A stretch of DNA of 64,000 nt from DASUPK01 sp963848955 (GCA_963848955.1 CAWKFQ010000017.1:394391-458390), one strand, 5' to 3'. Shown: positions 16,193 through 26,091, counted from the stretch's first letter. Notes: generated from the sequence alone by a model not told the origin. Program-made: numbers and translations.

Positions 16193-18006
16193 TTGACTGT
16201 TAAGTCGGACCAGGGCCTGAGCCACGAGCGCCCTGCGGGCGCGCCAGCGGGAGACCGAGACGCTGTACGCGGTCATCCAGACCGTCTCTTCCTCGCTCGA
16301 TCTCGACCGCGTCCTGGGTGGGATCGTCGACATCGCAACCGACGCGACGGGCTGCCACGCCTGCTTCATCTACTTCCTGGAGGCCGACCGGTTGGTGTTG
16401 CGGGCCGCCTCGCCGCGCTACGCGCCGTTCGTCGGCAAGGTCGACCTCGGCGTAGACGAGGGCCTCGCCGGCTGGGTTGCCCGCACGAAGACCCCGGAGT
16501 TCATCCCCGAGGACGCGATGTCGGATCCGCGGATGAAGTACGTGCCCGAGCTGGAGGAGGAGCGCTTCCAGTCGATGGTCGCGGTCCCGATCCTGGCGAA
16601 GTCCGGCGCCGTGATCGGGGTCGTCGTCCTGCACACAGCGGCGCCCCGCGAATTCGACGATGACGTGCTCAATTTCCTCCTCAACACGGCGTCGCTGGTG
16701 GCCGGAGCGATCGAGAACGCCCAGCTCTACGAGGAGACGCGCCGGCGGGTGCAGGCGCTGACCACGCTCACCGAGCTGAGCCAGGCGCTCGCCGCGGTCA
16801 CCCGGAGAGAGGACTCAACGAGACCGTCACGCGTGGCGCCCGTGAGCTGCTGGCGCCGGCGAGTGCCAGATCTATCGCCTTGACGCCCAAGCTGACCAGC
16901 TGGTGCTCGCGCGGCTCCGACCCCAAGCGCGCGGCCGACACCGAGTCCCCGCCCGGAGGGGACCAGCCTGGTGCTCGACCTGATGCGGCGCGCAAACGGC
17001 CACGGCCGCGGCAGGGGGTCGCCGAGCGGCGCGAACCCTCTGGCCCGACGTCGACGAGGACGCGCTGCTGCTCGCCCCACTCGTCGCCGGCGATGAACAG
17101 CTGGGCATCATCTGCTGCCTCGCCAAGGACAGGCAGTTCGGCCCGGAGGACGCGGAGCTGCTCGCCGCCGTGGCCAACCAGACCGCCGTTGGACTGAAGA
17201 AGTCCGAGCTGATCGAGCGCCTGACCGCGGAGAACCTGGTCAAGGACATGTTCGACGCGCTCGCGGCAGGCTCGGTGGAAGCTGCGGAGGCAAAGGCGAG
17301 TGAGGCTGGGTGCGACCTGAGTCAGCCGCACCTCTTCGTGCACGTTGAGCGGGCGTCCGGAGCGCCGTGGAGGGCCGCGTCTGGTCGGCATTGGCCGCTG
17401 CCGGCTGGAGACGCAGCTTCGCCGGCTGGGCTCACGTGCGTTCCTCGACTCCCGGCCCGACCGGCTGCGCGCGCTGGCGCTCGCTGGCGAACGGCAATGG
17501 TGATGCGGTCGAGCGGGTGCGGGCCGCATGCGAGCCGCTGGGCCGCGAAGCGGGACTGGTCGTCGGCCTGAGCGAGGTCGACCGCGGTGGGACAAGCGCC
17601 CGGAGGCGGATGCGCGAGGCCGCAGATGCTGCCCGAATCGGTAGATCGCTGGTGGCTGAGGGCGGCGCTGTCTCCTACGAGCAGCTCGGTGCTTATCGGT
17701 ATCTGGTGCACCTCGAGCTCGACGAGGCGCCTCGCGACCGTTACCGCCAGTCCGTGGAGAAGCTGATCGAGTACGACCGCCGGCGCAACGCGCTGCCTGG
17801 TCGACACGCTCGAGCGGTTCCTCGCCGACCGCGGCAGGATCACTTCCACGCCCGCGCGCTGTTCGTTCATCCGAACACCGTTCGCCAGCGGCTCGAGCGC
17901 ATCGAGCGCGTCGCCGGACCTGGACCTGTAGAGCGAGGACCTGCTGTCGCTCGAGCTCGCCCTGAAGCTGGTGCGCTTGCACCGGGTGCGGGCGGAGCAG
18001 GACTAG
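16193..18006 (+). CDS. GAF-domain PucR/CdaR-family transcriptional regulator, multiply frameshifted
   Basis: A first GAF domain is readable from TLYAVIQTVSSSLDLDRV through VDLGVDEGLAGWVART to NTASLVAGAIENAQ (about 16260-16730). A second GAF remnant ends QLGIICCLAKDRQFGPED (about 17100). The C-terminus has a PucR-type helix-turn-helix, ARALFVHPNTVRQRLERIE (17850-17910), and ends with TAG at 18004. At least five phase changes interrupt it. The start at 16193 (TTG) is a guess. PucR/CdaR regulators sense metabolites through their N-terminal domains; the target is unknown. Confidence 0.7.
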
Positions 18007-18233
18007 CGGATGACCCTACGCGGCGCGGCGCGGGTCCGCCGGATCAGAAACCAGATCCAGAAGAGCGCGAAGCCGAGAATGTTCAGGATGAACACCAACA
18101 GCACCCACCACGCTTTCCAGAGGAACTGCAGGTCCTGCTCCTTCCACAACTCGTATCCCGTCAGGTAGCACATGATCAGGAGGCAGATCAGGAGGAACGG
18201 GGGGGCGGCGCCGGTGAGCAGGAAGAGGACCAT
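18003..18233 (-). CDS. Two-helix membrane protein, unknown
   Basis: This 76-residue protein with two hydrophobic helices (LTGAAPPFLLICLLIMCYL and WWVLLVFILNILGFALFWI) and a basic C-terminus overlaps the stop codon of the convergent PucR-type gene by three bases. Codon use looks coding. No family is recognised beyond short PLDc_N-like membrane proteins. Confidence 0.6.
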   Translation of the reverse strand: MVLFLLTGAAPPFLLICLLIMCYLTGYELWKEQDLQFLWKAWWVLLVFILNILGFALFWIWFLIRRTRAAPRRVIR

Positions 18234-18291
18234 CGCGCGGCATTCTATGGCCGGTATTCCGCCGGCGATGGCCGCGTCGGCGGGCAGGCCG

Positions 18292-18976
18292 ATGACGATT
18301 CGCGCAAAGCTCTACGCGGCCATCCTCCTCACGATCCTCGGCCCGCTCGCGACGACGGCCGTCGCGCTTAATGGGATGGGGCAGATGGGCGACAGCTTCG
18401 ACGATGTGGATGCGCGCGCCAGGGACGAGGCGCTCGCCCGCGAGATCAAGTTCGGGGTGACCGACATGAACGGCTGGCAGACGGCCTACGGTTACGACGG
18501 CGGGCGCTCGCGGCCGCGATTCGTCCGTTCGGCGGCGACGCTCAGGCGGAATCTCGAGCAAGCGACAAACACCTCACCAGCCGCGCGAACGCGCGCTGCT
18601 CGGCCGAGCTTCAGTCCGGAGTTCGGGGGCTTCATGGCCCTGGACGTGATTGCCTGGCGCGCCCTCCAGGCGGGCGACGAACAGCGCACGAAGCAGATCC
18701 TCCTCGGGCCCGAGATGTGCGCTTCGAGGCGATGGCGCGCGACGGCCGAACGCGCTGGCCGCGCTACGAGACGGCAGCTCGCCGAGGCCGCGACCGCGCG
18801 TTCGACGACGCGCGAGACGAGGCCCGCCGCCGGATGATCGCCGTCGCGCTCGGCGCCGGCCTCGTGATCATCCTGCTTCTGTTCGCGGCGAACGACGTCG
18901 CCCGGATGGCGCTCGAGGGAGAGCGCCGCGACGCGGCAAGCCACGGCTCGAGAACGGGTGGCGGGAGGATTCATGA
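18292..18976 (+). CDS. Two-span sensor-like protein without output domain, frameshifted
   Basis: The N-terminus has a first helix (LYAAILLTILGPLATTAVAL) followed by an external domain with GQMGDSFDDVDARARDE and FGVTDMNGWQTAYGYDGG, resembling periplasmic sensors of receptor/cyclase proteins. A second helix (LGAGLVIILLLFAAND, about 18850) is followed by only about 25 residues. At least one phase change occurs near 18710. The stop overlaps the antiporter ATG (ATGA), suggesting coupled expression. No signalling output domain remains, so it is either a truncated receptor or a partner of the antiporter. Confidence 0.5.
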
Positions 18977-20223
18977 CCCGCGACGTGCTTCTGACGCTCA
19001 GCATGATGCTCGAGCGCGGCGCTGGCGGCGCGATTCCTTGCCAGCCTCGCTGCGCGATTCCCGAGATCCTGCTCCTGGTGGCCTTCGGCGCTCTGCTCGG
19101 GCCCTCGATCCTCGACGTGGTCGACGTGCCCTTCGACTCGATCGGCGCGCAGCTGCATGTTCACGCTCGGGGTCTCGATGATCCTCTTCTACGGGGGGCT
19201 CAACCTCTCGTTCGGCGTCCTCCGCCAGGTCTGGGTCGGGCTCGGGCTGCTCGTCCTCCCGGGGGTGATCCTGACGGCGGCGGTCACCGGCGCGGCCGCG
19301 CATCTTGTCTTCGGCCTGTCCTGGACCGCGGCGCTGCTCATGGGAGCAGTGCTATCGCCCACCGATCCAGCCATCCTGATACCGCTGTTCGTCCGCTCCC
19401 GCCTCAGGCCGAAGGTGGCCGAGACGGTGGTGGCGGAGTCCGCTTTCAACGATCCCACCGGGGCGATCCTTGCACTGGCGCTGGCGGGCGTGCTGGTCAG
19501 CGGCGGCGGCTCGGTGGGGATCCTGTCGCCGACTTCCTCGGTCGATCTCGCGATCAGCACCGTCATCGGGATCGTCGCCGGCGTGCTCCTCTCCGCCACG
19601 GTCTCGAGCCATCGCGCGGGAATCTGGCGCGAGTCGTCGGGAGCGGCCGCCCTGATGGTCGTCACGATCAGCTACTTCTCGCTCGACTCCGCCGGCGGCA
19701 GCGGCTACCTGGGTGCCTTCCTCGCCGGCCTGATCGCGGCGAACATGGAACACATGGGACTGGAGATGCAGCCGGAGCATGAGCGGGAGATGCGCGATTC
19801 GCCGCCAATACGGCCGACCTGGTCACGTTCTTCGTCTTCCTGGTCCTGGGTGCCAACATCCCGTTCGGTGTGCTCGGGGAGAATCTGCTCCGGCGATTGC
19901 TGTGATCGGCGTGTTGGTCCTGGTGGCGCGGCCACTTGATGGTGCTCGCCTGTACCCGGCCGGACCGGCGCGGAGCCTGGACGTCGCGTGAGATCGCGTT
20001 TCTCTGCTGGACCCGCGAGACGGGGGTCGTGCCGGCGGCTCTGGTGGGAGTCCTGGCCGGGCTTGGTGTGCCGAACATCGACACCTACGCGAGCGTTGTC
20101 GCGCTGGCGATCATCATGACTCTGGTCCTGCAGGCGCTTCCTGCCGGGTGGCTCGCCAACAGGCTGGGTCTGCTGGATGGTCCGGCACCCGTTACGCCCG
20201 AACTCGACCCGTCCCCGCCCTGA
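18973..20223 (+). CDS. Na+/H+ antiporter, CPA1/NhaP type, frameshifted
   Basis: The clean core 19157-19790 has FYGGLNLSFGVLRQVW, GAVLSPTDPAILIPLF and ESAFNDPTGAILALALAG, the TD and ND ion-binding motifs of cation/proton antiporter family 1. The N-terminal helices (18973-19160) and the C-terminal part (TADLVTFFVFLVLGANIPFG, WTSREIAFLCWTRETGVVPA) are in other phases, so about four indels are needed. It is coupled to the upstream two-span protein. Confidence 0.78.
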
Positions 20224-20253
20224 GCGGCCGGGCCTCCGGAGAGCACCAATTCG

Positions 20254-20278
20254 CTGATGGGCTATGCAGGGATCGAAC
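20254..20278 (-). repeat. Duplicate of tRNA-Lys 3' end
   Basis: This 25-base stretch matches 21004-21028, the 3' acceptor/T-arm end of the intact tRNA-Lys, at 23 of 25 positions. The rest of a tRNA is not present. Such 3'-end duplications are typical of integration at a tRNA gene. Confidence 0.6.
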
Positions 20279-20395
20279 GCCCACGCACCCGGCCACGGTC
20301 CCTAAGGACGGCGCGCGCCGGTCAGTGGGACGGTGACCTCAGCTCCGGCTGCAAAAACCAGGGCCCTACTCGGACAGACCGGCAGCTTCGACCGC

Positions 20396-20737
20396 CTAGT
20401 CCTTTGAGGGCGGCGGCTCCGGCTCTCTCGGGGTTACGCCCGGACCCGGAGCCTCGTGGTCCTGCTCCATCTCGTGCTCGCGCGCCTCGAGGTTCTCCAC
20501 GGGGTCCTCTACCTCGTGGGGAGGCGGCGGCTCCGGCTCTCTCGGGGTCACGCCCGGACCCGGAGCCTCGTGGTCCTGCTCCATCTCGTGCTCGCGCTCC
20601 TCGAGGTTCTCCACGGGGTCCTTTACCTCGTTGGGAGGCGGCTGCTCCGGCTCTCTCGGGGTTATGCCCGGCTCCGGAGCCTGGTGGGCCTGCTCCTTCT
20701 CGTGCTCGGCCGGGTCGTCCTTGTCCTTTTTGCTCAT
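20396..20737 (-). CDS. Low-complexity acidic proline-rich repeat protein
   Basis: This 113-residue protein starts MSKKDKDDPAEHEKEQ with a GAAAGG ribosome site. It consists of three imperfect units of about 36-40 residues, each with a charged H-E-Q segment, a P-G-(I/V)TPREPE-(Q/P)PPP segment and E(V)xDPVENLE. No cysteine, signal peptide or membrane span is seen; it is probably disordered and cytoplasmic. The repeat at DNA level spans about 20400-20690. It lies between tRNA-Lys and its duplicate. Confidence 0.65.
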   Translation of the reverse strand: MSKKDKDDPAEHEKEQAHQAPEPGITPREPEQPPPNEVKDPVENLEEREHEMEQDHEAPGPGVTPREPEPPPPHEVEDPVENLEAREHEMEQDHEAPGPGVTPREPEPPPSKD

Positions 20738-20878
20738 CGTCTGCCTTTCGGTCAGCTCGGGGATCGACGCATCGAATATTAGGACCTGGCTTGTCCCACT
20801 TCCTGGCCTTTACCAAAGCCGGGTCCCTAGCCCCGGCCCTTGCCTTCTCAGGTCAAATCCCGCCTACTCCCGCAGCCG

Positions 20879-20919
20879 CGCAGTATCTCTTGATGGAGTA
20901 CCGCTTTTCCATGCAAAGC
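20879..20919. repeat. Hairpin repeat copy A with CGCAGTATCTC box
   Basis: CGCAGTATCTCT at 20879-20890 is followed by GCTTTTCCATGCAAAGC at 20903-20919; a second arm, GCTTTTCGTCCA at 20929, is degenerate. Confidence 0.65.
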
Positions 20920-21007
20920 AGCGGTGCTGCTTTTCGTCCACGGTGGGATTTCGCGCGATGCCGACCCGTGCCGCGAACGAAACCCAGCCGTAGCGGGGCT
21001 TTCCTGA

Positions 21008-21080
21008 TGGGCCGTGCAGGGATCGAACCTGCGACCTTGAGATTAAGAGTCTCCTGCTCTACCAGCTGAGCTAACGGCCC
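21008..21080 (-). tRNA. tRNA-Lys (CTT)
   Basis: Read on the minus strand from 21080: acceptor GGGCCGU, D-arm AGCTCAGCTGGTAGAGC, anticodon arm GGAGACTCTTAATCTC with anticodon CTT, T-arm CGCAGGTTCGATCCCTG and acceptor ACGGCCC with discriminator A. It is 73 bases long. CCA is not encoded. It is the only complete tRNA seen. Confidence 0.96.
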
Positions 21081-21117
21081 GGTGGGGGCGAAATTATAGG
21101 AAGGGCTGCGAGTGACG

Positions 21118-21982
21118 CTAGAGGCCGCCGGCCTGCCGAGGCCGCTGAGCGGATTGCCGCCACCGGCGCCGCGCCGGCGCCGGCGCCGGCGCCCTGGGAC
21201 TTCTGCTGCTGCTTGGTGAGCTGCTGGACGCCGTCTGGAGCTGCTGGCCGAGCTGCTTGATCGAGCTCAGCTGCTGGTCGATCGTGGAGGCGTCGCTCCC
21301 GCTTGCGCCCTGCTTGGCGGCTTCGCGACCGCCTGATCGCCGCGCCTGGGTCTCGCCGGCGAGATAGAGGTACTGGGCGAGTTTGCGTAGACGTTCGCGG
21401 TCGCCTTGTTGGGCTGAGCAGGCGATCCGTATCTGCTGGGCCTGGCCGCGCGTTCAGTTCCGCGAGCGTCGACGCGCCGCCGTGCAGCTGTCCGGTGAGC
21501 GGTCGTCGCGCTGGTGCCTCGGTGAAGTCCGCGTTGGGCGAGGACGAAGTAGGCTGTTAGGCGATCGAGTGCCGGTCGCCTGGTTCGGGCTTGCCGCCGC
21601 TCGCCTTCACGTACTTCGGTCCAGGCGTCGGTGCTCTGCTGCAGCTGCTGCTCGCCGTCGCTGGTCAGCGACTGCTGGCCCGTGTCCTGTCGACCTGGAT
21701 CCCGCGTTGCCGGCCTGGTAGTGGAGCTGGACCAGCTGCGCGAGCGCCGCCGTGTCGTTCGGGTTCGACGGCGAGTCTGCTCCTGGGCCGCATTGATGTC
21801 GTCGTCGAAGGCAGTTGCGGCTCGCCGCCGCCCCCGCCTCCGAAGAGGTCGCTGAAGCTGAAGCCGCCCCCGCCGGTGCCGACGCCGAGGAAGACGAAGC
21901 TGATCGCGAAGATCGCGGCGAGGGCGCCGAAGACCACGCGGATGACGCGGCGGCGGCCTGGGCTCTGTAGGTCGAAAAGCAC
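21118..21982 (-). CDS. TPR-like membrane-anchored protein, frameshifted
   Basis: ATG at 21982 starts MLFDLQSPGRRRVIRVVFGA, an N-in membrane helix (LAAIFAISFVFLGVGTG) and a Gly/Phe-rich linker. In other phases downstream, TPR-like text is readable (NPNDTAALAQLVQLHYQAGN near 21720). The C-terminal DNA is a GCCGGC-rich tract (21170-21195). Several indels are present and the stop is uncertain. Function unknown; neighbours are tatC and tRNA-Lys. Confidence 0.5.
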
Positions 21983-22016
21983 GGCGCTGAAGCGTAGAGG
22001 GTCGGTGTAAGCGAGC

Positions 22017-22808
22017 CTAGGCGGCGCCCGCTCGGGGGCGGCTCGGAAACGGCGATGCTCTCTCTCCGGCCGCCTCGTCGGACGGCCTGCCGAAGGCCCT
22101 GGCGAGGAGCACGCTCGCCTCGAAGAGCAGGATCAGCGGCACCGCCTCGATCAGCATCGTGACCGGATCGGTGCCCGGCAACAGCGCGGCGACGATGATG
22201 AGGATCACGTACGCGTAGCGTCGGTTCTGGGCGAGCTGCTCGGGGGTGACGATGCCCAGCCTGGTGACCGCGAGGATCCCGATCGGCAACTGGAAGATGC
22301 AGGCCCATCACGCCGAGCGTCAGGGTGAAGAAGCTGTAGTAGTCGCGGGCGCGGATCTGGATGTTGAACTGGTTGTCGTTGAAGTTGAGGAGGAACTTGG
22401 TCGCGGCCGGCAGGACCACGAAGTAGCCGAAGACGACCCCGGCCACGAAGAGGACCGGAACCATGAGCAGGAAGGGAACGACGACGCGCTTCTCCCGTGT
22501 TCGTCAGCGCCGGCAGGACGAACGCGTAGGCCTGGTAGAGGATCACCGGCAGGGCGATCACCAGGGCCGCGTAGGCGCTGATCGTCACGGTGGTGGTGAA
22601 GGGCTCCGCGACCCCGAAGGTGATCGGCGTCGCGGTTGCCGGGCAGCGGCGCGTTCGCGATGTCGAGCAGCCGGCTGTTCTGCCAGAAGCAGAGCGCGAA
22701 CGCGACGACGAGCGCGGAGATCGAGATGATGATGCGCGTCCGGAGCTCGTCGAGGTGCTCGACGAGCGTAAGCCGGTCCTCGAAGTCGACCGGCCGCAGC
22801 CGGGCCAT
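22017..22808 (-). CDS. tatC: Sec-independent translocase TatC, frameshifted
   Basis: TatC signatures appear in three phases: LVEHLDELRTRIIISI (start at 22808), AYAALVIALPVILYQAYAFVLPAL, VAGVVFGYFVVLPAATKFLLNF, and IGILAVTRLGIVTPEQLAQNRRYAYV with a final helix LILLFEASVLLARA. Phase changes lie near 22640, 22495 and 22300. The gene is normally a six-span receptor for twin-arginine substrates; a likely local substrate is the Rieske protein QcrA. It is three bases downstream of tatA, so they form an operon. Confidence 0.88.
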
Positions 22809-22811
22809 TGC

Positions 22812-23090
22812 CTAGGCCTTGTTCTCGGTGACGATCTCGCCCTCGACGGGCTCCGCGGGCTGCTCCGCCGCGGCACCGGCCGCAGGCTGAGCCGGCTGCG
22901 ATTCGCTCGCCTGCAGCTCGCGGCGCTTCTCCTCGGGGGAGTCCTTGTCCTTGTCCCCGGAGATCGAGTTCTTGAACTCGCGGATCCCGCGACCCATCGA
23001 CTGGCCCAGCTCCGGCAGGCGCTTCGGCCCGAAGATGATCAGAACGATGATGAGGACGACGGCTATCTCAAGCGGTCCAATGTTGGGCAT
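22812..23090 (-). CDS. tatA: Twin-arginine translocase TatA
   Basis: This 92-residue protein has a short external N-terminus, one membrane helix (LEIAVVLIIVLIIFG), the conserved FGPKRLPELGQSMGRGI hinge and amphipathic helix, and a charged disordered tail. It forms the protein-conducting part of the Tat system with TatC downstream. Confidence 0.93.
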   Translation of the reverse strand: MPNIGPLEIAVVLIIVLIIFGPKRLPELGQSMGRGIREFKNSISGDKDKDSPEEKRRELQASESQPAQPAAGAAAEQPAEPVEGEIVTENKA

Positions 23091-23144
23091 CGAGCGGGAT
23101 GTTAGCGGCAGGCGGGCGGGCTGCCCGCAACTGTTATCTAACGC

Positions 23145-23749
23145 TTAGTTCGGCTGCGCGGCGCCGCCGTTCGGGTTTTCGTCCTGTGGGAAGTTGAGGT
23201 AGAAGCGGCTGGCCGTGGGCTCGGTCTGGCCCTGGTACTTGCTGCCGGCCTCGCGCGCGCCGTAGGCGTTCTCGACCGAGCCCGTCCATGCGCATGAACG
23301 AGATCTGCCCGATCGGCATCCCGTGGTAGATCGTGATCGGCAGGGTCGCGAGGTTGGAGAGCTCGAGGGTGAGGTTCCCCTCGAAGCCGGGATCCACGAA
23401 GCCGGCGGTGCTGTGGATCACCAGCCCTAGACGGCCGAGCGAGCGATTTGCCCTCGAGGCGCGCCACCAGGTCATCGGGCAGGCGAACCCGCTCCAGCGT
23501 CTGCCCGAGGACGAACTCGCCCGGGTGCAGGACGAACGGCTCGTCGTCCTCGACCGTGACCAGCTCGGTCAGGTTCTCCATGGGCTCGCGCACGTCGATG
23601 TACGGGTAGCGCGAGTTGTTGAAGACGCGGAAGCTCCGATCCACCCTCATGTCGACGCTCGAGGGCTGCACGAGCGTCTCGTCGTAGGGGTCGAAAACCA
23701 GCCGTCCGGCGGCGATCTCCTCCTTGATCGTGCGGTCGCTGAGAACCAT
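23145..23749 (-). CDS. dcd: dCTP deaminase, frameshifted
   Basis: The ATG at 23749 gives MVLSDRTIKEEIAAGRL and PSSVDMRVDRSFRVFNN, the family N-terminus. After a phase change near 23445 the core continues as VIHSTAGFVDPGFEGNLTLE and PITIYHGMPIGQISFM; a second change near 23280 leads to GSKYQGQ and a C-terminus ending at TAA (23145). It converts dCTP to dUTP or, in bifunctional forms, to dUMP. About 190 residues once corrected, as expected. Confidence 0.88.
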
Positions 23750-23898
23750 GGCTAAACGGGTCGCTCCTCGGCGGAGCGCCCTTGCACAAGTTTATTCCGC
23801 GCTCTTCCGGGGAAGCGACTGCGGATTATCCGCAAGGTTCGAAACAACCCACTTTTCGGCTAAAGATCCGGCACGAGGCTCCCGATATCTCCCCCACG

Positions 23899-24261
23899 AT
23901 GGACGTTCCAAGGCGCACAAAGACTGAGCCCGAGGCGAGTGTCGCCCAAAATACGGGTGGCAAGTCCGCCGAGGGGATGCACGCCTGCCCCAGCTGCTCC
24001 TCGGTTCTGGTGCAGCCGGCCAACTGGCACGAGCAGGGCGACGGCCACTGGAACGTCGAGCTCCGCTGCCCCGAGTGTGAGTGGTGGGGCCTGGACAGCT
24101 ACTCCCAGAGCGAGGTCGACCACTACGACGAGGAACTCGATCGCGGTGGCCAGGAGCTGATCGAGGACCTGCGCGCCCTCACCCGGGCGAACATGGAGGA
24201 AGAGGCCGACCGCTTGGCCGGCGCGCTGGCGAGCGACTGCATCCTCCCCGAAGACTTCTAG
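23899..24261 (+). CDS. Zinc-ribbon-like conserved protein
   Basis: From ATG at 23899 this is 120 residues; the frame is open further upstream to 23782 but that part looks non-coding. CPSCSS and CPECEW form a two-knuckle zinc-ribbon-like site separated by about 35 residues, followed by an acidic helical region (DRGGQELIEDLRALTRANME). It may be a small nucleic-acid or protein-binding factor; function unknown. It is divergent from dcd and followed by a strong terminator. Confidence 0.7.
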   Translation: MDVPRRTKTEPEASVAQNTGGKSAEGMHACPSCSSVLVQPANWHEQGDGHWNVELRCPECEWWGLDSYSQSEVDHYDEELDRGGQELIEDLRALTRANMEEEADRLAGALASDCILPEDF

Positions 24262-24337
24262 GCGTTACCCGAGGGTGCGCGACAGCGCAACCCGACTAAC
24301 GAAGTACCACTCCAATCGAGTCACCTCCCTGTGAGTA

Positions 24338-24363
24338 GAAGAGCGGCCCTCGGGCCGCTCTTC
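24338..24363. terminator. Bidirectional intrinsic terminator
   Basis: A 12-bp perfect stem GAAGAGCGGCCC / GGGCCGCTCTTC encloses only TC, with TTCTTC on the right side. It sits between the zinc-ribbon gene and the convergent polyprenyl synthase gene. Confidence 0.8.
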
Positions 24364-24364
24364 T

Positions 24365-25345
24365 TCATGAGTAGCGCTCGACGACCCCGTCGGCGATCAT
24401 CCCGAGCAGCTGACGCTCCTCGTCGGTGAAGTCCTCGGAGCCGATCAGCCCCTTGGCGCGCTCGATCCCCTCCTTGGCCCGGATCCGCACCTGATCGAGG
24501 GCATCGGTCGCCGCGATCCGGTCGCAGATCTCCTCCGCCCCGGCGGCGTCGAGGCCCTCGAGCCCGACCGACTCGAGCCCGGGATCCAGCCGGCGAGCGA
24601 GGATCAGCGGCAGCGTCACCGTTCCGTCGAGCAGATCCGTGCCGCGCGCCTTCCCGGTTCGCTCCGGCGGGCCGGTGACGTCGAGCACGTCATCGAGCAG
24701 CTGGAAGCCGAGCCCGATCTCACGGCCGAAGCTGGCCAGGTCCTCCGTCCCGGGGCCCCCCGAGGCGAGGCGCCCGAGCCGGCAGGCCGACTCGAACAGC
24801 CTCGCGGTCTTCAGGGAGCAGCGCTTCAGGTAGCGCTCCTCGCTGATCGACGTGTCGTATGCGTCGCTGCGCTGGGCGAGCTCGCCGAGCGCGAGCGCAA
24901 CCGAGGCCGAGCTGAGCTCGGCGACCTCCGCGCCACCTTCGCCGTCAGCCAGCTCCGCGAAGGCGCGGGAGAGGAGCAGGTCCCCCACGCCGACTGCGCG
25001 GTCGCGGCCCGCGCGGGCCACCACGGTCGGGCGTCCTCGCCGCACCGGCGCACCATCGAGCACGTCGTCGTGGACGAGCGTCGCCATGTGGAGCAGCTCA
25101 ACGGCCGTGGCTGCGCGAATCGCCCGCTCGCCCGCCCCGTCGCCCGCGGCCATCAGCACGAGGATCGGGCGAAGCCGCTTGCCGCCGGCCCGCAGCGTCG
25201 CCTCGGCCTCCTCGCCCAGCTTCGGCCCGTAGGCACCGGCGAGCTCGGTGAGCCGGTCCTCGACGACGGCCATTCGTGCGGGAAGCCAGGCGCTCGCGGC
25301 GTCCATCACGGCGGTTACGGGAGGTGGCACGGAGGAGCGGGTCAT
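24365..25345 (-). CDS. Polyprenyl diphosphate synthase (heptaprenyl/nonaprenyl type)
   Basis: This 326-residue trans-isoprenyl diphosphate synthase has GGKRLRPILVLMA, a first aspartate-rich motif LVHDDVLDGAPVRRG and a second FQLLDDVLDV. It elongates allylic diphosphates with IPP to make the side chain of menaquinone. The ATG overlaps the stop of menG (ATGA), so both are co-translated in quinone biosynthesis. Confidence 0.92.
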   Translation of the reverse strand: MTRSSVPPPVTAVMDAASAWLPARMAVVEDRLTELAGAYGPKLGEEAEATLRAGGKRLRPILVLMAAGDGAGERAIRAATAVELLHMATLVHDDVLDGAPVRRGRPTVVARAGRDRAVGVGDLLLSRAFAELADGEGGAEVAELSSASVALALGELAQRSDAYDTSISEERYLKRCSLKTARLFESACRLGRLASGGPGTEDLASFGREIGLGFQLLDDVLDVTGPPERTGKARGTDLLDGTVTLPLILARRLDPGLESVGLEGLDAAGAEEICDRIAATDALDQVRIRAKEGIERAKGLIGSEDFTDEERQLLGMIADGVVERYS

Positions 25346-26091
25346 GCGGGCTTGGTCGCGCTGTGGATCCCGATGATGCCGCCGGCGAGCAGGAGCCAGC
25401 GGATCTCGGTGAGGCCCGCGTCATCGAGCATCTCCGCGAGCTTCTCCGGCTCGGGGAACGTCCGTACCGAATCGGGCAGGTAGCTGTAGGCGTCGGGATC
25501 GCCGGCGAGCGTGCCGAGCACCGGCACCAGGCGGTCGAACCAGAGCGAGTAGAAGCCCGCCAGCGGCTGACGCTGGGGACGGCTGATCTCCAGGATCACC
25601 AGGCGCCCCGCCGGCCGCAGCACCCGCGTCATCTCGGAGATCCCGCGAGGCAGGTCGGCCAGGTTGCGTGCTCCGAAGCCGATCGTCACGGCGTCGAAGC
25701 TCGCGTCCCCGTAGGGAAGGTCGAGCGCGTCCGCCCAGCCGAACTCCACCGGCAGGCCCTCGTCCCCGCTCTTGCGGCGGGCGAGCTCGAGCATCGGCTC
25801 GGAGAAGTCGCAGCCCACCACCCGTCCGTCCGGCCCGATGCGGCGACGCAGCTCGAGCGCCAGGTCGCCCGTGCCGCAGCAGACGTCGAGGGCGTTCGAG
25901 CCCGGACCCACTTGAGCCCGCTCCACCGCCCGCTGGCGCCACTCGTGGTGGAGCCCGGCGGTCATCGCCGAGTTCATCAGGTCGTAGACGCCGGCGATCC
26001 GGTCGAACATGCCGCGGACCTGGTCCGCAAACTCATCGGAGTCGCGCTCCGGGATCCCGCTCTGGGCCTCGGTATCGGGCGAGACACTCAT
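25342..26091 (-). CDS. menG: Demethylmenaquinone methyltransferase MenG/UbiE
   Basis: This 249-residue SAM methyltransferase has SAM-binding motif LDVCCGTGDLALELRR, and UbiE/MenG signatures YDLMNSAMTAGLHHEWR and GFGARNLADLPRGISEMTRVL. It performs the last step of menaquinone synthesis and is coupled to the polyprenyl synthase gene. Confidence 0.93.
   Translation of the reverse strand: MSVSPDTEAQSGIPERDSDEFADQVRGMFDRIAGVYDLMNSAMTAGLHHEWRQRAVERAQVGPGSNALDVCCGTGDLALELRRRIGPDGRVVGCDFSEPMLELARRKSGDEGLPVEFGWADALDLPYGDASFDAVTIGFGARNLADLPRGISEMTRVLRPAGRLVILEISRPQRQPLAGFYSLWFDRLVPVLGTLAGDPDAYSYLPDSVRTFPEPEKLAEMLDDAGLTEIRWLLLAGGIIGIHSATKPA

Noticed and set aside
20257..21069. 270-residue plus-strand frame with SRARAPRGSP repeats
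   Set aside because: The repeats are the reverse reading of the minus-strand acidic repeat protein and the frame runs into tRNA-Lys.
22017..23749. Programmed frameshifting in tatC or dcd
   Set aside because: Breaks occur at several unrelated places without a slippery site plus structure; sequencing indels explain them better.
23782..23898. N-terminal extension of the zinc-ribbon protein
   Set aside because: The text is not protein-like and overlaps the probable promoter region; ATG 23899 is a better start.
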